Shown here one piece after another: positions 40,301-52,103 of a DNA stretch of 64,000 nt. The notes below the pieces were generated by a model, which was not told where the DNA came from, did not search any database, and worked only from the letters and a program-made list of their open reading frames with translations. The translations under genes were made by a program, and so were the position numbers. Within the stretch, counting starts at the first letter, position 1; each line of letters opens with the position of its first letter. This DNA is from Amyelois transitella (Eukaryota; Arthropoda; Insecta; Lepidoptera; Pyralidae), in contig NC_083516.1 in the NCBI RefSeq assembly GCF_032362555.1, positions 5,791,001-5,855,000 of the forward strand. Reading direction: 5' to 3'.

Positions 40301-43166
40301 GTATGCGACTTATAGCTTCATAACCTCTATGCTGATGTATATGCCCAACTCGTTGATAACACCTACCTAATATTATTTAGTATATTAGATCGATCTGCTG
40401 ATTTACGACAAAGCTGGCTTCAGTGTCTAGATAATCTATGCGGGCTTCAAGCTAATTTTACTAATCTCTGAATTAACCTTCACATCACTGTGTTAACCTA
40501 ACAAATGCTTTGAAATATGAATTAGAGCAGGAAACGTACTAACATTTCAATGGATACTAATGAAAATGGGGAAAGTCTTAGAGTTATTGCATAATTCAAA
40601 TGGTCTTCAATTTGAAATCTCAACGAGTCAGTCACGCACTGTACATACCTACGCTAAAAAGATTAATTTACTCGTAATGCCGACTGTAATAGATACGTAA
40701 TTGTGGATTCCTGTAAATATAAAGTACATAGTTATTTGAAATGATGGACCTCTCATTCATTTAGATTTCTTATTTTTAATTTCAATCGGCAATTGTGTAC
40801 CCTTTCATTTGGAAACTGACTACTGACTGATATACTGCTATTTAAAACTCATGTAACTCATACATTTCTCGAGGTCCATCAGTATCTTTATTAGGGTATT
40901 GTATAGTGAGTTTGAGAGTTGTTTCTTCACCTTTTGCTACTGGGCTTTTGCAGCAACAAGAGCAAGATCCTACCAACCTGTACATGGCGAACCTGCCGCC
41001 TCACTTCAAAGAGAACGATGTGGACCAACTCCTGGCCAAATTCGGCCAGGTGGTATCCACGAGGATCCTGCGCGACACCCACGGTCACAGCAAAGGCGTT
41101 GGATTTGCGCGGATGGAGTCTAGGGAAAAGTGCGAGCAAATTATCCAAGTAAGCTCTTCGGTATTCCTATCCTATATATCCTTCCACAAATCTGTTTAAG
41201 ATTTAGCTGACATTAACATGTAATTATTTTCATTGTGTGTTATAAGGTCTACAATAAATAAAATTCGAACCACTACCTACCAGGGACGACAACAGTTTTT
41301 AAAGTGAATAAAATTTTTGTTTATTTCAGATGTTTAACGGAAACGCTATTCCTGGTGCCAAGGAGCCTCTATTAGTTAAATTTGCGGACGGAGGAAATAA
41401 GAAGAAAGCACTTTATAACAAGCAAAACGACAACAATGGTAGAGCGTGGCGGGACACCAATGATTCCATAACGCAGGTAATAGAGGTATACAAACACAAA
41501 ATTACTATCTTAGAATAAGTTTTCTGTAAAGCTTCTTAATATCCTGAACCCCAACAGAGGAAAATAAAAAAAATGTCAAGAGAATAAGGATATTGATTCA
41601 TTTCGACCTATGTCCACCAACAAACACGGTCACTCTTATCAGGGCCATATTTTTCCATAGAACTTAAATGATAGCTAAATAAATTAATTTTCAAACATAG
41701 ACCTATTAATCAGTAAATTGAAATATGACCGAAAAAATTCCAGGCGATGACTGCCGGCGGCGTATACGCTGGCGGCGTAGGCGCAGCGGGGGCAGGCGGG
41801 GAGTGCGCGGGCGTGTACCGCGGCGGGGCCAGCGTGTACAGCGTGACTGCGTTCCACCCGCACCCGCAGCTGCACCACCACCACCACGCGGCCCACCCCG
41901 CGGCCTGGCTGCCCTACCCCGCGCTGATACCCTCGGCCCACCCCGCGCACCACGCAGCGCACCCCGCCCACCCGACGCACATACCCATCGACTCTGTGCC
42001 TAGCCAATACGTAAGTTCTTACAGATTTCATTACGATTGATTTGTTAATGTAACGTGGATAGAAAAATCCTAGGGAAAAGTGAAACTCCGAGGCAGTGAC
42101 TCCGTGTTATTTTCTTCTTAAATCTGCAAAAGAGTTTCTCTAGTTAGTGATGAGTGGGGGCGTAGGATTACTTAATTTCTTGGCAGTTATGAGCATATAA
42201 CACTATTCAAATGTAAATGTAACATACTTTTCTAAAATATTCATAGTTTTTATGAAACTATGAAAAATAATAATGTATATATTTTTTAAAGATCACTCAC
42301 GGGAGTCCGGCTAACACTTAAACAAAACCTAGTTAATACTTAGAAAAAGACACTAGATTTCAAAGACATAAACCAGACACAAACATTCAGTCAAATGAAG
42401 AAAAAACAAAGTACTTGACTGATGTGTTCTGTTTTCCAGGTAAACTGGGACAGCATAAGGCCGGAAAGTGAATTATACGTGAGTGCTGGTATTTATAATC
42501 GAAGCAAACCGCTCTAACCTTCCGTGTCCCAGTGCTTACGATCCGCCACTCACTTTAGTACCCCGCTTTTGTCACACCCTGTGCTCCATATGTAAAACAA
42601 ATGAATATCGACACCTAACACCTGATCGTTCCTAATGTCAAAAAATAACTGTCAGTTAGTTTTCATTAGCCCGTTGCTTGAGGTATGCCCAGACATACTA
42701 TTCTTAAAAATAGCAGATGGAATGTTCAATCGAATATGGAACGCAACATAAACGAACCTGACAATAGCCGATGTTTTATCGTCACTTCAATATTACGCTT
42801 CCTTAATATGCCTATTCGTGTTGTTGGTATAGCAGAATGGACAATATACTTCCATAAGTACTAGTGGGGCTGAAAAACTTTGATAGCATAGAAGCCACGA
42901 AAAGCTTTTAGTGAGCTAGTAAATATCACGCTCAAAGTAAGAATATTCCGTCTGCTTTTCCATACACTATTTATCGTCGGTCGAGTTGGTATTTGCGAGC
43001 TGCTCTGACCTGTCCCGGTGTAATGTTTCAGTACTTTGCGTCGCATCCGTACCAGTACTTCCAGGGGCCGACGCAGCCTATCATCCAGCTGCCAATGGAG
43101 AGCGAGCACGCGTCCACAGCGGCGTCCCCCGACGAGGCTTACCAGACGTACCCGCCTCCCAAGTAG
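23577..43166 (+). CDS. shep: alan shepard / RBMS-type RNA-binding protein (nine coding exons)
   Basis: Single-stranded nucleic-acid-binding protein with two RRMs, orthologue of Drosophila shep and vertebrate RBMS1-3; the fly protein acts in neuronal remodelling and modulates gypsy insulator activity in the nervous system. Coding exons by splice sites and unbroken frame: 23577-23708, 37676-37947, 38183-38241, 38938-39029, 40954-41148, 41330-41476, 41744-42010, 42440-42478, 43032-43166 (445 aa). Residues 1-112 are a Tyr/Pro/Ser-rich low-complexity region. RRM1 spans about 114-185 (RNP2 LYIRGL, RNP1 KGYGFVDF) and RRM2 about 193-272 ([14 protein letters not shown]). The tail is Gly- then His/Ala/Pro-rich and ends with the family's [10 protein letters not shown] segment. 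The exon holding the ATG begins at 23484 after an acceptor and is open upstream in frame, so the true start may lie in an earlier exon; 23577 is the first ATG visible. The exon 4 donor is weak (GTGGGT). Confidence 0.93.
29821..29905 (+). repeat. dispersed SINE-like family, 3' part (diverged)
   Basis: Contains GGCTCGGTCTACCCAGCTAG, then GGATATAGACGTGAATGTA and a degenerate ATGT-rich tail, matching the 3' half of the 16602-16692 copy. Confidence 0.6.
30502..30509. promoter_or_regulatory. consensus cAMP-response element octamer
   Basis: TGACGTCA palindrome in a GC-richer patch inside the long shep intron, followed by CGTCGATCG. A single octamer match can occur by chance; function is not shown. 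Confidence 0.3.
30640..30830 (+). mobile_element. fragment of a dispersed non-coding transposon (Helitron- or MITE-like)
   Basis: The segment GACTGACGTCAACGCGCAGC, then CCAAACCGCTGGATCTAGAC, then ACTTGAAATTTGG, is a word order I recognise from a frequent lepidopteran repeat. It is followed by the usual GGTGTAGGGGTGAACTAA and AGAGGATTTCC blocks. Neither end is clearly definable. Confidence 0.5.
31733..31808 (-). repeat. dispersed SINE-like family, 3' part, minus orientation
   Basis: Reads on the plus strand as TATATCACGTC, then GGGTAAACAGAGCC, then AACAGTCAAGTGCCCCACGT, the reverse complement of the 16602-16692 copy with substitutions. Confidence 0.6.
32255..32415. mobile_element. possible Helitron-like fragment
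   Basis: Contains TTTTGATGAAATTTAGTGCA and ATCCCGTGGAAATTTCAGG, words I associate with degenerate lepidopteran Helitron-family repeats. There is no clear CTAGT terminus. Low confidence. Confidence 0.3.
34152..34323 (+). mobile_element. LINE (non-LTR retrotransposon) 3' end relic
   Basis: The frame ending at the TGA 34293-34295 encodes a short reverse-transcriptase C-terminus: [19 protein letters not shown] followed by SAYPSGKEA and stop. This is a tail I recognise from lepidopteran non-LTR elements. An ATGT-repeat tail (34300-34323) follows within five bases. Upstream the frame is closed by a TAA at 34146-34148, so only about 50 codons remain and the copy is 5'-truncated and dead. Its last 45-50 bases align with the 3' end of the SINE-like repeats in this window, and a second, minus-oriented copy of the tail lies at 59276-59312. 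Confidence 0.75.
37676..37947 (+). CDS. shep: shep coding exon 2 (low-complexity linker and start of RRM1)
   Basis: Starts at the TTTACAG acceptor in phase 0. It encodes YSGATMGGG, the [17 protein letters not shown] segment that is close to the fly protein, and the first third of RRM1 with RNP2 LYIRGL. It ends two bases into a Met codon, completed by exon 3 at 38183. Moderately GC-rich compared with flanking DNA. Confidence 0.93.
40954..41476 (+). CDS. shep: shep coding exons 5 and 6 (RRM2)
   Basis: Exon 5 (40954-41148) and exon 6 (41330-41476) are both phase 0 and together encode RRM2 and its C-terminal extension. Seen directly: [21 protein letters not shown]1 [26 protein letters not shown] and RAWRD. 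Nearly every residue of these blocks is conserved in shep/RBMS proteins, which anchors the gene identification. Confidence 0.95.
42440..42478 (+). CDS. shep: shep 39-nt microexon
   Basis: A 13-codon exon ([13 protein letters not shown]) between TTTTCCAG and GTGAGT. Both flanking introns are phase 0, so it can be included or skipped without a frameshift. Confidence 0.8.
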
Positions 43167-46100
43167 ATCATAAGCCACGCTACGACAATCCGAGCTGTAC
43201 ACGAGCCAAAAATCAAAGCACTGTGACTTTTTACAATGTTAATTTGTTTTAGTTATAATTTGCGGCCGTTATAGACTTCATCGAAAGTTGCGCTCGCGCG
43301 GCGCCTCTAGCTATAGCCTACACGTTCGCCTCGGTGTTTGTTCGGTCCGCGGTCCGCTGGCTTGCGCTGGACGTTGATTCGCTGTGATGTTTTGATGAGG
43401 TCTTGTGACGGTTCGAGGAGAGGATTTGATGTATAGATATAGCTCCAATTTTAAAGCGTTTTTATTGCATTATAATTTTATTATTGTTTTATGAGAAAAT
43501 AAATTTAAGATTTTAGGCCCAGGTTCCGAACGTTGAAAAGATTATTTAAGATAGTTAGGTATTTATTTTAGCATAGTATATAATTTCATTACTGAAATTT
43601 CAAAGTTACTCGTCCCTTGGACGGGAGATATTCATAAAATTTTACTTTTAAATCAAACTAAATCAGTGTCATAATTAAAATGATAAGAAATCAAATAATG
43701 AAATGAAATCACATCTGAGTAAAGAAAATGCGTGCAATCCAATTCAGAATCTATAGATATTTATCAAAATATTTGTACAGTTTCTTTCAATTTATTTTCC
43801 TATTAACACCTGTTTTAGAATAAAGCAATATCTATGAAGAATGGAGTGGATAGAGAGATAAGTGGAAATGGTCATATCATGTGGAATCAAAGATTTATAC
43901 TAAAATGACTTAGGCGTGTAGAGCTAGAGGTGAAGTAGCGCGCTTTATTGCGTGCAGTGGATATTATGGTGAAGATAGAATCTTCCGCGAAAAAAGTATT
44001 TTAAAAATACAATCACAAGAGTTGCTCTTATTGCTTGTTGTATGTAGGAACCGGAGACGTAACCCGCTTTCTTGAAAACGCACGGATATAAACATTAGCT
44101 GAAACTTCATTTGCGCAAGCGTAGTGCTCGTTTGCTTGCACTTATGTGGTTTTGGGTATGTATAAATTAAATGTGTTTGGCGTGGTGCTTTAATCATTTT
44201 ATTTCAAAAATGGTACTATACCTATGCAGTATTATCTAACATAATACACTCATGAATAGTCTAACCGGCGCAGTCTTCCATGGATCGCAAATAACTTTAA
44301 AAATTATTATTTAAAAATTTCCTTGTGCCTGAACAGCTTGACCGCTCGAGTCACTTAAAATTTCCACCTACGATGACGCTATTTCGTATTTAAACAAGAA
44401 ATAATACCCTTCAGTCATAATTATGTTACGTAGAAATAGTTAATTATCATCACAAGTAGTTTAATCATTTTTCGACTCCTCGATGTATAATATGTTGTAT
44501 GATGCAATAGTTTCTCTACTAAAACGTCGTTGCCAAACCCGAGAACAGACTGAATTTATGTATACTGTAACTTCCAATATTTGTTGATCCGTGTTTCTCC
44601 CCTACCTAGTCTCTGTGTCAGTAAGCGACGGTAGTACACAGTAGCGGGCGGCGGGCAGCGCGCCGCCCCGGCCGCGCAGCGCGCTAGGCACTGCGGGCGT
44701 GCCACCTCGAACGGCACGGTAACATTTAGCAATAAGCAGTTGTATGTAAAGTCTATTTATACATTTTACGAGTCTATACAAATTTTTGTACGTTGAAAAC
44801 TCATGTTTGAATACGTGAAAAACGAAGTGATCCTTTTTTGAGAATCATGTACTGAGTCAACTGTAGTTGTTATTTTGTAGGCGGTCGGCACATTCCACTA
44901 GAAAACTTCAAACAAAAATTCCACGATTGATTTCCACATTATAAAATGTAATGGATTTGAAATCCAAAGTGTATGAACACCTTTTGGTGTATATAAGCAC
45001 TTTTTGTACCATCACGTAGGTTTTGGGTACACTTTATGACTTTATATGAAATTTGATATTTTTATATTGAATATATATAAATTATACATGGATATGTATA
45101 CATGTATATACATTGTTGATGGGTACGAGTAAAAGCCTACTATATCGCAACTGTTTAATTCTATTTTGGCACGTCAAGAGTTTCATCAGAACCAAAGTAT
45201 ACAAATCATTAAAGTCGAGTAAGAAGTAGGAAAATATTTATACAACTCAGGGACTGAAGACTAGTTAAATGTTTGATATATTAACTGTATTTTAACTGAC
45301 GATTAAGAGATAATCTCACTTTGTTCAAAACCTGTAAACTGAAATTCAATAAAACAATACAGGAACTGATTCTAGCTGACGGCAGGTTTTGAATGAATAA
45401 AGTAGATTTTGAACGAATTAGTAGATCTGTATTTGTTTTCTGTTTATTTTTATTCAGGAAAAGGCTGAATTGTACTGTTGTTCCGTAATAAGTAATTTTT
45501 TTTGGAATGTACATAAATTAGCTGGTGATTTGTGACTTGTTTGCGAATGTATAAAGTAACACCGCTAAGATTCACGTAGAGGCACCGCACGTAGTGACAG
45601 CTGACTGCCCCATACCGACACAAACCCGACTCACGTCGCAAAGGCTAATCTAAAGTGAGATTTTAATTAGTGTAACGTTTCGGACGTACTGACCCATAAT
45701 ACTCCATAGATCAGTATTATTCTCGCATAATTTCTGATCAAGCCAAATTTATTGAACTGACTAAGAAACCGCCTTTACTTCTTGTGAAATAAAATAACCA
45801 CGAAGTGCAATGTAGTACCGAGTGTTGCGTGGTACTTAGTTAAGTAATTTGATCGTTTAGTGTTACGTACACGTACACTGTGGCTTCCTGTGAAAGCAGT
45901 CTTCCGATAGATATTTCCGCTAACTTTGCATTTAAATTGATGTCGACGTATTGAAACATTTTACATGTGTAATGTAAACTCCCTTTTTTGTTGTCCCGTA
46001 CCGTGTAAATTGACCTTTTCGAGTCCCGTTCTCAAGTTATGATATGATTTCATTCAACAATGCAAATTGTTGTTCCCTTGGAAATAAGTAATGCAAATAA

Positions 46101-47630
46101 TTAGAGTAATCACACCAACATAATTTAAGTGACTTGTATAATAGGGTGGCACGGACCTTGTTAGAGTAGACAGTGTCGAGAGCGATAATAATTTAGCACG
46201 AAATTATTTTTCTAATGCTTTCCTTCCAATTTAAGCAATAAAATTAATTTGATGGTAGTGCCTTCAGCTTCCTTTAAAGTAATGAATCAGATGATACAGT
46301 AGCAGTTGCATGTGCTTTACACAATATTTTTACAGGTAATAGAGAACTTACCGTATTCATAAACGTAGCGATAATGTAAAGACTATGTTAAAAATATTTT
46401 GTAACAACTAAAACAAATAATGTGGCTGTCTAATCGTTGCATTTTTCACACATGATGTAAAAAATTAACTTGAGGATAAAAAGTAGATGTTCCTAGTTAA
46501 CTCACTTCGACACTCTTGGCATGTGTGATATCTGAAAATGATAGCTCGATAACGTCGAGCGCCCTGTGACAGTAGCACAAATGTTGCATGTCGGGAACCA
46601 ATACTTGAAAACCAAAATAATGATTCATCAAAATCATGTCGATAGAATTGAAGTGTTAAGTAAATGTTTAAAAAATTAAGTCGTTAACTATAAGAGAACG
46701 CTCGACTCGTTTTGAAAAAGTGAATAGTGAAGCTCTAGGAATGATGACGAACGATGGCTAGTTTGTAGACTAGGCTTAACTTATAGATAGGATAGAATAG
46801 AAAAAAAATGTTTCGACGCTAAGATAGATAGCATAGAACCCTAGATTAATATATTTCCAAAGCGGCGCGGGCGCGCGTGCTCCGCTCGTCTCTAGGGTAG
46901 TTTCCTTTGTTAGTTTATTAAATAATTTAATTTGAATGGACTGAAGGCGGGCGGCGGCGCGCGCGCAACTCCGCTCTAGCGAGTAAGAGCAGGCTAAGGA
47001 AATTAGTGAACACATTCAAGAGATAAGTTTCAGTTGAACAAGTTTGCTTTCACTTCTTTTGTTATGTAGTGACTAAGTGTAAAGAAAGCTAAATGAAAAA
47101 AAAAACTGTCGGAGGTGTCGATACGAATGTATTTGTCCAATGTGTATTAATATAGTGTGGTGTTCTACCGATCAGACTAGTCTAGTAGTAGAATAGTTTA
47201 GATAAAAATTTAGTTAGGTAGACTAGAAATATAAAATGCAAAAATAAAACTTGATAAAATGTAAAAAAAAATGAAATGAAATTGTTGGTAAGAAAGAATA
47301 TTTTTAAGGGACATGTTGCTTCGATTCGTTGTGTTATGATGTGAGGTTTGGCATAACTATGATAATAGTGTAAAGCATTTCTCGCAGAGAAACACAGAGG
47401 AAAGTTATGTATCTATTTTGTTACAAAGTGTTTGCAAGTATCTATATTGTGCTATGAGCATTTTATGTGACCCGCATTATTAATAGTTATGCTGAATGGA
47501 AACTAAAATAATATATAAATAAATCAAAATGGTACTAAGAAGCATGTTTTATTGTGACAAGTCATGTTCCTTTGCATTGAACATATTTTGTAAGAGCAAA
47601 TGATTGAATAAAACAAGCGAAACCAAATCT
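43167..47630 (+). other. shep: long 3' UTR region of shep with several poly(A) signals
   Basis: No further gene lies between the shep stop (43164-43166) and the end of this stretch. AATAAA occurs at 43498-43503 and 43819-43824 and again at 47607-47612; others occur between. Pumilio-type TGTANATA words are at 44988, 45103 and 45508, though a few are expected by chance in AT-rich DNA. GC-rich islands at about 44645-44700 and 46860-46990 interrupt it. Long extended 3' UTRs are typical of neuronal RNA-binding protein genes in flies, so a proximal end near 43.5 kb and a distal end near 47.63 kb are both plausible. Inference. Confidence 0.5.
47607..47612 (+). terminator. candidate distal polyadenylation signal of shep
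   Basis: AATAAA about 4.44 kb after the stop. On the opposite strand an AATAAA at 47646-47641 could serve WDR12, so the two 3' ends would nearly meet or overlap. Confidence 0.4.
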
Positions 47631-48086
47631 AGTTCATTATTTTATTAATAATTCTAACCCGCCCCTTAACATCCATGCTGAATTGCCCCCACCTTTTTAT
47701 GACTTTTAAAATAGAGCGTATAATAAATGTCAATCGTTCTACGTAATACGAGTATAGGGGTGTGAACCGCCTTATACTCGTATTAGAAGTCATATGTGAA
47801 CGGAGCTAATAGCTTAAAATACTTTCCGAATTGCACAATCAAATTGACAGAAATAATTGAAGTAAAATTTTCCATAATTCATCAACAGTTCTCATTATTT
47901 GTATCCTTTAAAAAAATTGTGTCAACCTGTTATTATTTTCAATTTAAACATTATTTTCACGATACCATATTTTTCTGAGAATTTATACTAGAATTAAGGT
48001 TCTCGGTCTTGAAATAAAAAAAAACATAAATAAGAACTGTTATATATATATATTTATACACATAAAACAAAACATTAGGCCTTACG

Positions 48087-51000
48087 TTACGCGTCGCCGA
48101 CTGCCGGTTTCGCCTTAAATATTCTAAGGGTGTTGTCACACGAACCACTGATGAGGAGAGACGGATTGGACCAATCACAGCAGAGCACTTTGTCTTCATG
48201 ACCGCTCAGATCATATAAAGGCGTTCTTGGACTGAAATAGGCAAACAAAAATACTATTTACTTATTTATCACTTCAAGGAGAAAACACATTCATCTAGTG
48301 CTGCTTTTACCATGGTCCAACATGACTTAGGTCCCCTGCAAAGGTCGCGGAGGTCAGACGGGAGTAGCTTCGTGTCAAAACCTGACTGACGCAATCCAGG
48401 GTCATTGTCAAACGGCGTACCCTGGGCTCCTCTGCAGAAAGGAGAAGAATAGATATGAAAAAAGAAACCAACCTTCTAGTCTCCCACAGTTTGACTTGGC
48501 CGTCGTAGCCAGCAGACAAGAACAAAGTGTCGCGGGTCGTTGACCAGCGGACAGACTGCACCCATCCCGTGTGAGATGTGAATGTCGCCTTAACTATGCT
48601 CTCTGTGAGAAACGAGATAGATTTTAATAACAAAGTCCCTGTATAGAATAGTTACGACAATAGTTCAAAGTGTGATTCGTCATTGAAAACCGTTAATACC
48701 GTATGTTAGTTTTTTTACCGAAGCAAGTTTCAGTAGGTTGCTTTTATAGTCTATTAGTGCATTAAGAAATACAATACTCTAACGTAAATGGAAAATAACG
48801 TAATATATTGTTTTAAACTTTTATAAGTCCCCTCAGCAATATTCGACAGCGTAGAATACTTTATAAAAAATTACATACTACTTAAAATCCAAAAACAAAA
48901 TGTCTCCTAATATTTCGCTTTTAATAGCAATACAGTTCATATCGCGCGCAAATGGCATCCTGTGTTATGCTCAAATATTTTCGCGCCATACAAAAATAAG
49001 ACTTCTGCGCAGGTACATCGTTGTAACTTACGAAAGTGGTAATATTGTACGCAGGTATATTCTGGTATTGTACATATATTTGTGAACCTTGTAAATTCAA
49101 TAACTTACCGGTAGATCTAGGATCATACAATCGTAGATGTCTGTCGGCCGAGGCTGTGATGATATTGTTGTTGAGAGGTGACCAGTCAACATCAAAGAAT
49201 GCTTTGTTGCCTGTAAACAATTAAAATAGAATTGAAAGTCAAATAGTGACAGGTTGCTAGCCCATTAAAGAATCCCAAGTTTATAATCCTAACCCTTCAT
49301 TTAGTTCCCATGGATGTCGTAAGCCTTTTACGGCTTTAACTAAATGAAGTGGTCCTATTTTTTTTTTACTGGTGCCCGAAACCACACGGCACATTCATTA
49401 AATATACATTTGGCAATATTATATTGAAATAGTATCAAATAGGAAAAAGTCAATAAATATAATAGGTATACCCTATCTGTTACACACTGCATATGACAAA
49501 CATTAAATAGTTTCTATAATATTATAAAAACTGACCAGCGATCTCCTGTTTGATGCCGCCAAGCTCACAGTCCCACAACTTCAGCAGGTGGTCCCAGCCA
49601 CTAGACAGGACAGTGTTAAAATCCATCCACTTTACTCCGGACACAGCTTCCCTGTGACCTTTCAGTGTGGCCAGAGATTCCTGCAAAGTTAATTTTCCTT
49701 TATTTGAACCCTAAAAAATGGAATGGAAGGATTTAAGAAATATGAGTTGTATGCATACATGAAGGCATCAGTCTGAATTAGAATATTATTGGGTAATGAA
49801 CTGATGATTAGAAGAAACTTACTGTGCTGAAACCATATCGAGGTGAGAATTAGGATAAGTATACAGTACTTGTTAAATACAAAGGGAATTAATATAACAA
49901 AGCAGAGAAATTGACATTATAATCTTCATTTGTTTTATTTGTTTTTAAAATATGTTGATGTGGCCTTTAGATGTTTATGCATCAAGTAATATAGTCTGTT
50001 AAAATATTGATAAAAAATAGTTTTACTGGCTAATTGTTGGTTGCATGACTTACTCTTGTTTTCACGTGCTCTGGTTTACTCTTTTTCTTGGCTGGTGCAC
50101 TCTCATCTTCAGATAAACCTGGAAATTCAGATGTTAAAAAAAAATTTCACTAGAGTACACAAATAAATAACTATAAAAAAAATTATCCCATATTTTGAAG
50201 AATATATGAAAAAGAGAAATGTTGATAAACAAAGTACTAGAAATATCATTCTTACAAAGGTTGGATAGGAATGGTTACCAGTTTTGAGACATGCATGAGG
50301 CCTCTGTGGTCTAACAATACGGCTTTAGTGCGCTTGTGTGACCTGAGTTTGATTCCCGGCCAGGCAACATGAGAAGCGAACTTTTTCTAATTAGTCCCAG
50401 ACTAATCTTAAATTATTATAAAATAAAATATAGTATTGTTGAGTGAGTATCTCACAACACAAGTTTCAAACTTATATGTTTAAAAAAAAATTATAATTAT
50501 AATTACAAATTATACACTACAGGTCCACCATAAAGCCTTACCGGCACTCCATAGGCAGATATTATTGTCCCATCCTCCTGTTGCAAACTTCTGTCCATCT
50601 GCTGAGACAGCAATACACTCTATGCCTTTTTCATGGCTACGACATGTCACCACGCAGTCCACTGAGTTTCGGCTGACATTCCAAACCCATAACATTGCAG
50701 ACTGATCATGTGACCCACTGAAAGAAGAAGAAATATGTTGATCATAAAGTTTGAATGAAGTGATGTTCGACTAATGAAAAGTTAAAATCATGTTGATATT
50801 GTATGTGTATATAATATCAATATAATGTATAAATGTTTGGTTATTGTATACATTTAACTTTGGTAAATCTCTCTTTTAAATAATTAAGTATGCAGAATAT
50901 TATTTGTGACATAATTTAATATTTGGAGTATCTTAACTTACTCAATTTCAATCAATTGCCCTAGTAGACTTAAAAAGCATAACCAGAACAATTACTATTA

Positions 51001-52103
51001 GAGGTTGCCCCTGTAGTGGAACACACAACACTGTTTTGATCGCCCGAAAAACAATTGCTGTCCCGTTTCACATCATAAAAGAATAATTTTACGCACAATA
51101 GAAACCGCATTTTGTGTGCCATTTATCAGGGACTGGGCCCAGCGATAGAGCAAAAAGACTACACAAACAGTTAAAACACAAGTGCAGTGATATACATGGA
51201 TCAGCTGCTAGTGAATTAATAAATAAATAAATTAAAGAGAGAACCTTTACCTCACAAATATACCCTGATCGTTCACAAAGGAGACCCATGACACAGCCTT
51301 GACAGGTGATGTGTGGCCAGGTATAGCCAGCTTGTGTTGCCCTTTAGTACTCCAAATGTGGATGCTGTTGTCGTAGCTACCAGATAAGATCCTGAAATTA
51401 CAAAATAAAAAGACTTAAAGTAGTTTTATTGATTAAGATATAATATAAACAGAACACAAAATTGAAAATGGTATTACTTGATTTGTAAATAATTTGTATA
51501 GTTATTCATAACTCTGTTATATTCTTTTATATTCAAAAACTAAGTTAAGTCACAAACAGTTGAACTGTATTGTTATGATAAGCGGTCAACTATTTGTAAA
51601 TTCTTTGAACCCACAATATCTGTAAAATTAACAGAATTTTTATATATCTACGCACCAGTTACCATGGGCTTGTACAGCTGATACCCAGTCATCATGCATC
51701 AAACAATCTTGAGGTGAGGGTGCAGGAAACCTTTCCAGATATTCGACCTCTATGGTTTCTTCCGTGGACACTTCCTTTTCCCGCAGGTGTTCTGCTAGGG
51801 TCGAACAAAGTAGTTCGCCGCATACCAAGAAATCAAAATCAACAGCTCTCTCAATAGAACTGTTTGTTTCTTTCAATAAAGCATTTAATAATGTGTTGAG
51901 TTCCGATGACTGAACATTGCTTTGAATTGCATACGGACTATCGGAAACAGCATATCTGAAATAAAATTTTCGAAAATCATCAAAACAATATTAGAAAACA
52001 TGGTTATAAGACCACGCCGGTTATCCGGTGGAATTGTAACTTACTGCTCTTGTTTGGTTACAAATCTCACTTGAAGCTGTGCTTCAGTGTTATCAGCCGC
52101 CAT
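48087..52103 (-). CDS. WDR12: ribosome biogenesis protein WDR12 homologue (nine coding exons)
   Basis: WD40 protein of the PeBoW complex (PES1-BOP1-WDR12; yeast Ytm1), which acts in the nucleolus in 27S pre-rRNA processing and 60S subunit assembly. Exons in transcript order: 52103-52045, 51955-51656, 51391-51251, 50717-50542, 50118-50054, 49680-49536, 49210-49109, 48602-48473, 48231-48087. All junctions are GT-AG and in frame, giving 420 aa, close to the 423 of human. Residues about 9-92 form the NLE domain (QLQVRFVTK to IEVEYLERF), known to bind the MIDAS domain of the AAA ATPase Midasin. WD repeats run from about 108 (HDDWVSAV) to about 411, with signatures such as [39 protein letters not shown] and [13 protein letters not shown] Lys-rich loop (KKKSKPEH) sits between repeats, as in orthologues. 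Complete, with no disabling changes. Confidence 0.95.
48301..48432. repeat. probable dispersed repeat in a WDR12 intron
   Basis: GC-richer segment with CCCCTGCAAAGGTCGCGGAGG, GTGTCAAAACCTGACTGACG and CAAACGGCGTACCCTGGGCT, words I associate with a repeat common in noctuid introns. It lies between the last two WDR12 exons and is excluded from the coding sequence by a consistent splice model. Confidence 0.45.
49239..49392 (-). repeat. dispersed SINE-like family, 5' part, minus orientation
   Basis: Within a WDR12 intron. On the plus strand it reads GTGACAGGTTGCTAGCCCAT, AATCCCAAGTTTATAA, CCATGGATGTCGTAAGCC, AGTGGTCCTATTT, a T run, and GGTGCCCGAAACCACACGGC. The copy at 60410-60535 links the first of these words to the 3' part of the family, so this is the 5' half of the same element. 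Internally, ACCCTTCATTTAGTT is echoed by an inverted AACTAAATGAAGT. Confidence 0.75.
50298..50475 (+). mobile_element. tRNA-derived SINE
   Basis: Lies in a WDR12 intron, opposite the gene. It begins AGGCCTCTGTGGTCTAACAA and has a Pol III B-box-like GAGTTTGATTCCCGGCC at 50345-50361. It continues with GAGAAGCGAACTTTTTCTAA, TATAGTATTGTTGAGTGAG and TATCTCACAACACAAGTTTC. This order is characteristic of a widespread lepidopteran SINE. It is not a functional tRNA gene, as no cloverleaf can be built around the B box. Confidence 0.75.

Noticed and set aside
44988..45515. Cluster of Pumilio-type TGTANATA sites
   Set aside because: Three sites in 4.4 kb of AT-rich DNA is near what chance would give; mentioned only within the 3' UTR entry.
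48307..48430. Apparent extension of a WDR12 exon by an open frame
   Set aside because: A donor at 48472 and an acceptor before 48231 join the WD-repeat sequence exactly as in orthologues (KLWETR to [15 protein letters not shown]); the intervening frame is intronic repeat.
50345..50361. tRNA-like B box suggesting a tRNA gene
   Set aside because: No acceptor stem or anticodon arm can be drawn around it; the flanks match a tRNA-derived SINE.
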